Below, piece after piece: positions 6,566 to 13,607 of a stretch of DNA of 13,607 nucleotides. Location: NCBI GenBank assembly GCA_002384685.1, contig DGAZ01000010.1, positions 32,147-45,753 on the forward strand. Reading direction: 5' to 3'. The DNA is from Methylophilales bacterium UBA4017 (GTDB lineage Bacteria; Pseudomonadota; Gammaproteobacteria; Burkholderiales; Methylophilaceae). The notes beneath the pieces are model-generated. The model was not told the origin of the DNA. It did no database searches and was given only the letters and a program-made list of their open reading frames with translations. The translations under genes and the position numbers were made by a program. Positions within the stretch are counted from its first letter, which is position 1. Each line of letters opens with the position of its first letter.

Positions 6566-7296
6566 TGAACGCTATATATAAAGGAACGATTACACATCTA
6601 AGACACTATCCACGTAAGCATGCATTCTCGTACAAAATCAATATGCTCTTCATAGATCTGGATGACATTACTAAGGCATTTGCTAAAAACTGGTTTTGGA
6701 GCTTCAATCGTCCAAATTTAGCATGCCTTATGAGGGCGGATTTTTTTGGTCCAAAAAATAAATCAATCAAAGTATCCATCCAACAATTGTTGTTTGATAA
6801 GCTTCAATTTAATCATAAGGGTAAAGTCTATCTACTTACCAGCATACGATATTTTGGTTACTGCTTTAATCCTGTTAGCTTTTATTACTGTATGGATTCC
6901 AATGATAAGTTAGTTGCTATTGTTTCGCATATCACTAATACACCTTGGAATGAAAAGTTTGCCTATGTCCACGACTGCAGAAACATACCAACAACATCCA
7001 AAGAATTTGAATTTGATAAGGCATTTCATGTCTCACCATTCATGCCTATGGACATCAAATATAAATGGATCTTTACTCCACCAAAAGACTTTCTTTACGT
7101 ATCTATGGATAATATTAAAGACGAAAAATTACAATTTAATGCGGCATTAAGACTCACAAAGAAGGCATGGACACCTCTCTCGCTAAACAAAATACTCTTT
7201 TTAACTTTTCCAATGTCGATTAAGTCTATTATTCTAATTTACTGGAATGCGGCCATCTTATACTTAAAGGGAATTAAGTTTTATCCTCACCCTTAA
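6565..7296 (+). CDS. DUF1365 family protein
   Basis: A 243-aa protein read from GTG at 6565, which overlaps the previous TAG by one base and gives the usual family start (NAIYKGTITHLRHYPRKH). An in-frame TTG four codons earlier is less likely. Diagnostic motifs are YFGYCFNPVSFYYC (about 96-109), SHITNTPWNEK, and FHVSPFMPMDIKYKW. The family has no signal peptide; two hydrophobic stretches near the C terminus (around 'FLTFPMSIKSIILIYW') suggest membrane contact. In R. sphaeroides I recall the DUF1365 member of this trio as UfaO, needed to add the furan oxygen, but whether it is itself the oxygenase is not established to my knowledge. One base separates its stop from the CFA-like gene. Confidence 0.92.
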   Translation: MNAIYKGTITHLRHYPRKHAFSYKINMLFIDLDDITKAFAKNWFWSFNRPNLACLMRADFFGPKNKSIKVSIQQLLFDKLQFNHKGKVYLLTSIRYFGYCFNPVSFYYCMDSNDKLVAIVSHITNTPWNEKFAYVHDCRNIPTTSKEFEFDKAFHVSPFMPMDIKYKWIFTPPKDFLYVSMDNIKDEKLQFNAALRLTKKAWTPLSLNKILFLTFPMSIKSIILIYWNAAILYLKGIKFYPHP

Positions 7297-7297
7297 T

Positions 7298-8503
7298 ATG
7301 AGAAAGTTATTTAATACACTTGCTAAGAAAGCATTATTCACACAACTAAAAAAATTAGCCTACGGTCAACTCATAATAGAAGACGAAGATAATCAATATA
7401 AATTCGGAGTGGGTAAAAAAATTAAGGCAAAAATTAGGGTTCGCAACGCGTCATTCTATGGTGATGTTTTACTAGGGGGCTCGATAGGATCAAGTGAGTC
7501 GTTTATTCAAGGCGCATGGGATACGAACGACTTAACTAAAGTCATACAAATAATGGCAGTCAATAATCAAATAATGGACCAAGTCGAAGGTCCTTTCAAG
7601 GCATTGCTCCGACCTTTTCTTAGGTTTGCTCATTACCTAAATAAGAATACACAAAGTGGAAGTAAAAAAAATATAGCAAAGCACTACGACCTCAGTAACA
7701 ATTTTTTTTCCTTATTTCTTGATCCGACTATGATGTACTCATCGGCAATCTTTAGAAATGCCTCAACAAGCCTAGATGAAGCTTCAATTAATAAATTGGA
7801 CGTTATATGCAAAAAGTTAAAACTAAAAAAAACAGATAAAGTTGTTGAGATTGGCTCAGGATGGGGTGGCTTTTCAATTTATGCTGCACAAAAGTACGGG
7901 TGCCATATAACTACAACAACTATATCAAAAGAACAATACAAGTACGTAAAGCAGAAAATAAAATTACTAGGGATGCAAAATAACATCACAGTATTATTTA
8001 AAGATTACCGTGACTTGAAGGGAAAATTCGATAAATTAGTGTCGATAGAAATGATTGAAGCTGTCGGTCATCAATACTATGACGAATATTTCAATATGAT
8101 TTCTAAGCTATTAAAAGATGATGGGCAGGCTCTAATTCAGGCTATAACAATCAAGGACCAAAGATATAAGGAGGCAACTAAGTCAGTAGACTTTATACAA
8201 AAATATATTTTCCCTGGGAGCTGCATCCCATCATTAACCGCAATACAAAAAAGCCTGACTGATACCACGGACTTAGTAATAAATGATGTTGATGATATTG
8301 GGATTCATTACGCCAGAACACTCCTGCATTGGCGTAAAAACTTTATTCGAAACAAAAGTCAAATTCTGGCTCTTGGCTTTGATGAACGATTTATGAGAAT
8401 GTGGTTATTTTATCTTTGTTACTGCGAAGGCGGATTTATAGAGCGATCCATTAGCGATCTTCACATCCAAATAACCAAACCTTTATTCCGCAACTCGCTC
8501 TGA
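7298..8503 (+). CDS. cfa: CFA-synthase-like fatty-acid methyltransferase
   Basis: A 401-aa protein with the full CFA-synthase layout: an N-terminal lipid-binding domain (GSIGSSESFIQGAW, 61-74), HYDLSNNFFSLFLDPTMMYSS (129-149), the SAM motif VEIGSGWGGFSIYA (183-196), SIEMIEAVG (249-257), and a C-terminal HYARTLLHW segment. It transfers a methylene or methyl group from SAM to the double bond of an acyl chain in phospholipid. By hand alignment with E. coli Cfa, the bicarbonate ligands Glu239, Ile268 and Tyr317 are kept (Glu254, Ile283, Tyr338), but Cys139 is Ser187 and His266 is Gln281. That fits a branch that makes methyl-branched products instead of cyclopropanes. The name cfa is used by family only. 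Its TGA shares one base with the next ATG. Confidence 0.92.
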   Translation: MRKLFNTLAKKALFTQLKKLAYGQLIIEDEDNQYKFGVGKKIKAKIRVRNASFYGDVLLGGSIGSSESFIQGAWDTNDLTKVIQIMAVNNQIMDQVEGPFKALLRPFLRFAHYLNKNTQSGSKKNIAKHYDLSNNFFSLFLDPTMMYSSAIFRNASTSLDEASINKLDVICKKLKLKKTDKVVEIGSGWGGFSIYAAQKYGCHITTTTISKEQYKYVKQKIKLLGMQNNITVLFKDYRDLKGKFDKLVSIEMIEAVGHQYYDEYFNMISKLLKDDGQALIQAITIKDQRYKEATKSVDFIQKYIFPGSCIPSLTAIQKSLTDTTDLVINDVDDIGIHYARTLLHWRKNFIRNKSQILALGFDERFMRMWLFYLCYCEGGFIERSISDLHIQITKPLFRNSL

Positions 8504-9696
8504 TGGTAAAAAATAATTCAGCACTTGTTGTTGGAGCAGGAATTTCAGGGTCTAGCATTGCTTACCACCTAAATAAAAAGGGGTGGGACGTGACTATAGT
8601 TGATCAAGCGAAAGAGAGTAGTCTTTCCATATATGCCAATCCTGCAGTCTGCGTCAATCCAAACGTAATGATAAGCGACCAACGATTTAATCGGCTAATG
8701 TGCTCATCAATATCCTATGTATGGAAGCTCATAAATTTAATTGGCTTAGATGAGTCAAGCGCTTTACAAGTAGGGTCAATTCATTTATTTGAACATAAAG
8801 AAGGGATTGATAGATTCACGAGATTGATAAAAAATAACCCTGGCCTTAAAAGTTTTATTACTTTAATTGACCAAAACCAAATCCGTGAAAACTATAATAT
8901 TAAGGGCTGTGTAGGTTTTTATTTTAATAGTGGAGGATGGATCAACCCTGAAGATTTTTGCAGAACATTAGTTAGCGAAACAAATATACGCAAAGAATTT
9001 GGTTCTAAAGTTACCGAAGTTGAATGTAAGGAGGACGTTTGGCACATAAAAACTAATGATAAAAAAGAATTTAAGGCAAAAAATATTGTTTTTTGTTCGG
9101 CGGGAGATATAGCTAATTATTCTTACTTTTCTCATCTGGATTTCGATCAATATCGAGGTCAAATAGACTGGGTTAATTCGGAGACAATGCAAGAATTAGA
9201 AATCTTGTCAAATAATGGGTACGTAATTCCGTCTGTTAAAAAAAAGACTGTTGTAGGTTCGTCTTATGAAAAAAATAATTGTAGCTATGAGGCTTCAGAT
9301 GCTGACACAAAAAGTAACTTAAACAAACTTAATGCCCTACTGCCGTCACTAAACAATAACCTCTTAAGCAGAAGTAATGGTTCCTGGGTAGGTCAGCGAG
9401 CAGCGAGCTTTGATAGGAAGCCTTATGTTGGTAGAGTTTTAGATATGGGTGGTAAGAGCCGTCTAGCTAATAAGATAGATAGATCAAGCTTGGTATGGAA
9501 AAAAGGATTGTATATTAATGCATGCTACGGGTCTCGTGGGTTTAGCTTTGCCCCATTATCTTCACTTAGCCTTGCAAATCTAATGGATCAGAGTCTCAAT
9601 AGTGATGATAAGTTTTTATTGGGCTATTTAAACCCCGAAAGACGTTTTTTTAGGGGTATGGGTTTAAAAAAACAAGGTATAGAATTTAAGCTATGA
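8503..9696 (+). CDS. mnmC: MnmC-type FAD tRNA oxidase (stand-alone C-terminal domain)
   Basis: A 397-aa DAO-fold flavoprotein. GAGISGSSIAYHL (11-23) binds FAD. Blocks shared with the oxidase half of MnmC are FNSGGWINPEDFCR (141-154), YRGQI (217-221), GQRAASFDRKPYVGRV and YGSRGFSFAPL (342-352), with a terminal RRFFR. In E. coli MnmC this half removes the carboxymethyl group from cmnm5(s2)U34 in tRNA, and an N-terminal half then methylates the product; here the methyltransferase half is missing. Candidate substrates include the tRNA-Glu(UUC) of this window. It is coupled to the lipid genes by a TGATG junction and to the next gene by ATGA, which is odd for a tRNA enzyme. A glycine-oxidase-like enzyme of the same fold acting elsewhere is the main alternative. 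Confidence 0.82.
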   Translation: MVKNNSALVVGAGISGSSIAYHLNKKGWDVTIVDQAKESSLSIYANPAVCVNPNVMISDQRFNRLMCSSISYVWKLINLIGLDESSALQVGSIHLFEHKEGIDRFTRLIKNNPGLKSFITLIDQNQIRENYNIKGCVGFYFNSGGWINPEDFCRTLVSETNIRKEFGSKVTEVECKEDVWHIKTNDKKEFKAKNIVFCSAGDIANYSYFSHLDFDQYRGQIDWVNSETMQELEILSNNGYVIPSVKKKTVVGSSYEKNNCSYEASDADTKSNLNKLNALLPSLNNNLLSRSNGSWVGQRAASFDRKPYVGRVLDMGGKSRLANKIDRSSLVWKKGLYINACYGSRGFSFAPLSSLSLANLMDQSLNSDDKFLLGYLNPERRFFRGMGLKKQGIEFKL

Positions 9697-11555
9697 CGAA
9701 TAAAGACTTACTATTAAAAGCTAAAAATAAAGAGGATGAGGGTGATCTAGATAGCGCTATTGAACTTTACAAAAAGGCGCTTGAACAAGACTCAAAAAAT
9801 CATGTGTTACAAATAGAGCTTGGTAATCTTTATGCAATGACAAACAGGTTTTCGCTGGCGGTGGGGTATTTTAGAATGGCATGCTACCAATTTCCTGATA
9901 ACGAAAAAGTTAGCTATGGCTTAGGATTTTGCCTTCAAAAGATTGGTAATGAGTATCACAGCAATAGAGATTATCTAATGGCTCAAGCTGCGTTTGAAGA
10001 AGCTGTTAAGATCTGCCCAAAGAATCCTGAGTATTTATTCAATCTTGGTAACGCATACTATGCTCAAGGTCTTTTTCACAAAGCATTAAAATCTTTTGAA
10101 GGGTCCCTGCACATCAAACAGGATAGTGAAGCTCATCATAACGCTGCTAACACCCACAAAAAATTAAACCAATTTTCGCAAGCAAAAGTACATTATGAAA
10201 AAGCATTGGAAGGGACTGAGTATCAAATTCATACCGTAGTAGAGCTCATACAGCTCAAACAGATTACCTGCGATTGGATTGGTCTTAATGAGCTCATAAT
10301 AGTTTTAAGGGATCATATTCGATCAAAAAAACCAGGAAAAATTCCACCCTTTGCGGTCCTGTCGATGCCTGGACTTTCCGCCAAAGATCATCTTAATGTA
10401 ACATCGTCATGGATTAAGTCTTCAGGTATTAAGACTGCAGCGATTAAAGGGAAATACAAACATAATCCAAAAGCTGTGATTGGCTATATGTCTGCAGACT
10501 TTCGGCTGCACCCACTTTACTTCCTGATAAGAGATATTTTAAAGAACCATGACAGTAATAAGTTTGTTATTAAATTACTCTACTCCGGCAAAGATGATGG
10601 CTCTAATGAGCATCAAGAATTCAAAAGTATCGGAGCCAATTTTATCAATATCAGCAAACAGTCAGATGAAGAGCTCAATACGATATTAACTAATGAGAAC
10701 ATTGATATTTTGGTAGATTTGTCGGGGTTTACGATGCAGAGCCGCTCACTAATCACGGCATACAAACCCGCAAAAGTAACTATAAACTGGCTAGGTTTTC
10801 CAGCCTCTATGGGCTTTCTTGGAACAGAGCCATTATTTGATTACATTCTTGCAGATAGCTATATTATTCCTAAAGAGATGGAATCAGACTACGCTGAAAA
10901 AATTATTAGGTTACCTGGCTGCTACCAACCGAACATCGGTGATAGGCCTGCCCCTGAAAGCCAAAACAAATCTAGTTATGGTATAGATAATAATGCATTC
11001 GTTTTTGCCTCATTTGGGCAGTCAGTAAAGATAACGGAATCCATATTCAAGATATGGATGAAATTACTTAAACAAAAAGAGAGCTCTATTCTGTGGTTGC
11101 TAGAATCCAATGCTCAAGCAAAAACTAATATTCTCGAATTTTCAGAAAAGGAAGGGATTAATCCAAACCGGATTAAATTTGCTCCTAAAGTAAGCTTCCA
11201 GGATCACATAAATCGTCATTCCGTAGTCGATTTATTTCTCGATACTTATCCATACAATGCTCATACGTCTTCTAGTGATGCAGTATGGGCAGGATGTCCA
11301 GTACTTACCTTAACAGGAGAAACTTTTGCAAGTCGGGTTGCAGGAAGCATTCTGAAAGAAGTAGGTTGTGAAATGTTAATAACAAGAAATGAAGATGAAT
11401 ATTATCAAACAGCATTAGCTTTATCAAACGATAGTGCACAACTTAACAATGTAAGGGAGATGGTGTTAAGAGGTAAGGAGAATTCCTCTCTATTCAAAAC
11501 TCCAAACTTTATTAAGAAACTCGAAAACGTATATCTAGGCTTGTTACAAAAATAA
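9693..11555 (+). CDS. TPR protein with O-GlcNAc-transferase-like (GT41) domain
   Basis: A 620-aa protein. Residues 1-180 hold about five tetratricopeptide repeats (clearest at 3-36, 37-70 and 113-146). After a linker, residues about 260-615 match the GT41/SPINDLY catalytic region: IGYMSADFRLHP (263-274) with His273, FPASMGFLGTE (369-379), FGQSVKITES with Lys446, and DLFLDTYPYNAHTSSSDAVWAG (513-534) with His524 and Thr525. Those positions correspond to the UDP-binding and active-site His, Lys and HTT segment of human OGT by hand alignment, so it is probably catalytic. Bacterial members usually glycosylate surface proteins, or act in glycan synthesis. The ATG overlaps the preceding TGA by four bases and it ends the plus-strand block, 17 bp before the convergent miaA stop. 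Confidence 0.9.
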   Translation: MTNKDLLLKAKNKEDEGDLDSAIELYKKALEQDSKNHVLQIELGNLYAMTNRFSLAVGYFRMACYQFPDNEKVSYGLGFCLQKIGNEYHSNRDYLMAQAAFEEAVKICPKNPEYLFNLGNAYYAQGLFHKALKSFEGSLHIKQDSEAHHNAANTHKKLNQFSQAKVHYEKALEGTEYQIHTVVELIQLKQITCDWIGLNELIIVLRDHIRSKKPGKIPPFAVLSMPGLSAKDHLNVTSSWIKSSGIKTAAIKGKYKHNPKAVIGYMSADFRLHPLYFLIRDILKNHDSNKFVIKLLYSGKDDGSNEHQEFKSIGANFINISKQSDEELNTILTNENIDILVDLSGFTMQSRSLITAYKPAKVTINWLGFPASMGFLGTEPLFDYILADSYIIPKEMESDYAEKIIRLPGCYQPNIGDRPAPESQNKSSYGIDNNAFVFASFGQSVKITESIFKIWMKLLKQKESSILWLLESNAQAKTNILEFSEKEGINPNRIKFAPKVSFQDHINRHSVVDLFLDTYPYNAHTSSSDAVWAGCPVLTLTGETFASRVAGSILKEVGCEMLITRNEDEYYQTALALSNDSAQLNNVREMVLRGKENSSLFKTPNFIKKLENVYLGLLQK

Positions 11556-11572
11556 ACAGATTTTTTATGTGT

Positions 11573-12514
11573 CTAATGCTTCCCTAAAAAAGAATCAATT
11601 TTGTCCTTAACTTTTACGCGCAACTGATTGTCAAAAGGATCAAATGTCTCCAGGTTATCCATCTTTCTCATCCAGGTTAACTGTCTCTTTGCCAGCTGCC
11701 TTGTAGCGAATACGATTTTATCTCTAAGTTCCTCTTTTGGAAGCTTGCCTTTTAAGTAAAGATAAGTTTGTCTATATCCTACTGCCCGCAAGGACATATA
11801 AGTATCATCGAGATCGGGGTATAAGACTAATATTTTTTCCACTTCCTCAATTAATCCATTACTAAGCATACTATCAACTCGTTGCTTAATTAGGCCATGA
11901 AGCTTGTCTCTATCTTCCGGAAATAGTCCAATTTTTAGAAGCGGGTACGGGTTCATTGTTCTACTTTTTGTCTTATAAAATGACGATAATGGCTTGCCTG
12001 TCTCGTAGAAAACCTCCACCGCCCTAAGTATCCTTTGTGTATCTGAAGGCAATATTTTTTTAGCTAAGACAGGATCAAGCTCCAGCAACTTTTGAAATAA
12101 ATAATTAAGTCCATGAGCATCAAGCTCATTAGCTACCCTACACCTAACATTCTTATTGGTAGGTGGGATATCATCCAAAGGGAATTCTAGAGTATTGAAG
12201 TACATCATCGTTCCCCCACTCAAAAAAGGTATTCTTCTTTTGTTCTCAGATGTGGAGCATATACGCTCCACATCGTCCTTAAAATCAAATGCTGAGTAGG
12301 ATGTATAAGGGTTAATTATGTTGATAAGATGGTGGGGATACTTTGCAAGCTCTTGTTCGTTGGGTTTTGCAGTCCCGATGTTAAAGTCTTTATAGACCTG
12401 TGCCGAATCCACATTAATAATATTTATTGGGAATTCATCATGACAAAATTTAGTCAGATCGGTCTTCCCGGAAGCTGTTGGTCCAAGTAAAAAAATTCTT
12501 GGTTCCTTGCTCAT
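11573..12514 (-). CDS. miaA: tRNA dimethylallyltransferase MiaA
   Basis: A 313-aa enzyme that adds the dimethylallyl group to A37 of tRNAs reading UNN codons. Motifs are all present: the P-loop GPTASGKTDL near the N terminus, VDSAQVYKDFNIGTAKP, LSGGTMMYFNTL, QRILRAVEVFYETGKP, and a C-terminal RQLAKRQLTWMR. Length is normal for the family. The frame also contains a TTG one codon earlier, but the ATG at 12514 is preferred because it forms a TGATG junction with the amiC stop. The overlap means the two genes are co-translated. In many Proteobacteria mutL lies between amiC/amiB and miaA; it is absent here. hfq, often found downstream of miaA, is also not downstream, since the convergent OGT-like gene is there instead. 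Confidence 0.97.
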   Translation of the reverse strand: MSKEPRIFLLGPTASGKTDLTKFCHDEFPINIINVDSAQVYKDFNIGTAKPNEQELAKYPHHLINIINPYTSYSAFDFKDDVERICSTSENKRRIPFLSGGTMMYFNTLEFPLDDIPPTNKNVRCRVANELDAHGLNYLFQKLLELDPVLAKKILPSDTQRILRAVEVFYETGKPLSSFYKTKSRTMNPYPLLKIGLFPEDRDKLHGLIKQRVDSMLSNGLIEEVEKILVLYPDLDDTYMSLRAVGYRQTYLYLKGKLPKEELRDKIVFATRQLAKRQLTWMRKMDNLETFDPFDNQLRVKVKDKIDSFLGKH

Positions 12515-13607
12515 CAAAAATCTTCTTCTGTATAAAATGCGATAGAAGGCTTTGTTTTTAGATAGCTCTTGATCCCAAGGTATATGCTATTAGCGAGCTT
12601 ATTTTGATAGGCCGCAGAGCGCAGATTTTTTTCTTCGCCTGGATTACTAATAAATGCTGTTTCAACTAAAATAGATGGAGTATCAAGTGCTTTTAATACG
12701 GCAAAACCTGCCTGCTCAACGTACTTTTTATGCAGATTATTAACCTTTTTAATTTCTTTTAATACATGATTGCCTAGCTTTAAACTGTCGTTAATAGTTG
12801 CTGATTGTGATAAGTCTAGCAATGTTCTAGCTAGGGCAGGCTCCTTATCATCAATGCTAACACCTCCTATTAAGTCAGCTGCATTTTCTTTATTTGCCAA
12901 ATATTTTGCAAAAGCACTGGATGCGCCTCTTTCTGATAATGCAAATACTGACGAACCACTTACATTCTTTTTCCTAAATGCATCTGCATGTATTGATATA
13001 AAAAGGTCTGCTTTTGCTGCCCTTGCCTTGTTTACCCTGGTTCCCAAAGGAACAAAATAATCACCACTGCGAATTAGGATGGCTTTCATGTCAGGGTCTT
13101 TATCTAAAAGAGCTTTTAATTTTTGTGCGATCTGTAATACAATTATTTTTTCTTTTGTGCCTTTAGCCCCTATCGCACCAGGATCTTCTCCACCATGACC
13201 AGGGTCTATAGCTATGATGATAGCCTCTCTCTGAGGCACTAATAATTTCTTTGGTAAAGGTTTAACAGTCGAATCTGGAACCGCCTCAGGAGGCTTATTA
13301 TTTCCGTCAAGCTGTTTCAATAAATTTGCAAGAGGATCAAAATTATTGGGGTACACATCAATAACCAACCTATGCCCATAAGGCTCTATTGGTGGTAAAG
13401 AAAATACCTTAACTTTAGAAGGACCAATTAAATCGATAACGATGCGCGAAACATCTGGTTTGAATTGCCCTGTTCTGATTGATTTTATTGAAGTGTCATT
13501 ACTTAATACCTTACTTGATAGGTTTTGAAGCTCGTCAGATAGCGCCTCTCCTTTAAGGTCTATCACAATACGCTCTGGGTTAGCTAGGGTCGTATAACTA
13601 TTATTTA
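12514..13607 (-). CDS. amiC: N-acetylmuramoyl-L-alanine amidase AmiC, 5' end beyond window
   Basis: A periplasmic zinc amidase that cuts septal peptidoglycan for daughter-cell separation. The reading frame stays open to the window edge, giving at least 363 aa. A GTG at 13566 is internal, because the codons upstream of it (ending LANPERIVIDLKG) are the start of a standard AMIN domain, which continues to about IEPYGHRLVIDVYP. A Pro-rich linker follows, then the Amidase_3 domain: AIDPGHGGEDPGAIGAKGTKEK with the first Zn His and Glu, FISIHADAF with the second Zn His, and SILVETAFISNP with the catalytic Glu. The signal peptide must lie outside the window. Its TGA overlaps the miaA ATG. Confidence 0.96.
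   Translation of the reverse strand, partial: NNSYTTLANPERIVIDLKGEALSDELQNLSSKVLSNDTSIKSIRTGQFKPDVSRIVIDLIGPSKVKVFSLPPIEPYGHRLVIDVYPNNFDPLANLLKQLDGNNKPPEAVPDSTVKPLPKKLLVPQREAIIIAIDPGHGGEDPGAIGAKGTKEKIIVLQIAQKLKALLDKDPDMKAILIRSGDYFVPLGTRVNKARAAKADLFISIHADAFRKKNVSGSSVFALSERGASSAFAKYLANKENAADLIGGVSIDDKEPALARTLLDLSQSATINDSLKLGNHVLKEIKKVNNLHKKYVEQAGFAVLKALDTPSILVETAFISNPGEEKNLRSAAYQNKLANSIYLGIKSYLKTKPSIAFYTEEDF

Noticed and set aside
11548..11568. AAAAAT...ATTTTT between the convergent genes as a bidirectional terminator
   Set aside because: The pairing is A-T only, with no GC core; it is too weak to call.
13564..13566. GTG as the amiC start
   Set aside because: The frame is open to the window edge and the upstream codons encode AMIN-domain sequence, so the gene is truncated by the window.

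Overview
The window is AT-rich, gene-dense DNA from a Gram-negative bacterium. An AmiC-type amidase with an AMIN domain, MiaA, a lipobox lipoprotein and a tRNA-Glu very close to the E. coli form all point to Proteobacteria. Small intergenic gaps, many 1-4 bp gene overlaps and low GC suggest a streamlined genome, perhaps a freshwater or marine betaproteobacterium such as the Methylophilaceae. That placement is inference, since no taxonomic marker can be searched here.

Layout. (a) Positions 1-422, minus strand: a 22-codon basic micro-gene and an 83-aa helix-turn-helix protein read from TTG. (b) 624-699, plus strand: tRNA-Glu(UUC). (c) 700-935: a non-coding leader with inverted and direct repeats. 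(d) 936-11555, plus strand: eleven genes, nearly all overlapping or abutting, so probably one transcript. (e) 11573-13607, minus strand: miaA and a 5'-truncated amiC, convergent with the long block.

The core of the window is the nine-gene lipid cluster at 936-8503. In order it encodes a CFA/coclaurine-N-methyltransferase-like SAM methyltransferase, a DUF2878 membrane protein, a DUF1295 membrane protein, a secreted DUF6134-like protein, a Blc-like lipocalin lipoprotein, a three-histidine-box fatty-acid desaturase, a FAD oxidoreductase, a DUF1365 protein and a two-domain CFA-synthase-like methyltransferase. The last three genes are a widespread trio, related in my recollection to the pathway that makes methylated and furan fatty acids in Rhodobacter. 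The methyltransferase of the trio has lost two of the residues that hold bicarbonate in E. coli Cfa. This favours a methyl-branched or otherwise modified acyl chain over a plain cyclopropane ring. A working model is that the desaturase makes an unsaturated chain on phospholipid; one or both methyltransferases methylate it; the FAD and DUF1365 proteins oxidise it further; and the membrane, periplasmic and lipocalin proteins act in the envelope on or around the product.

Two genes of other kinds follow in the same overlapping block: a stand-alone MnmC-type tRNA oxidase and a TPR-O-GlcNAc-transferase-like protein. The minus-strand amiC-miaA pair overlaps directly, without the mutL gene that lies between them in many Proteobacteria. 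I see no insertion sequence, CRISPR array, phage gene or origin.
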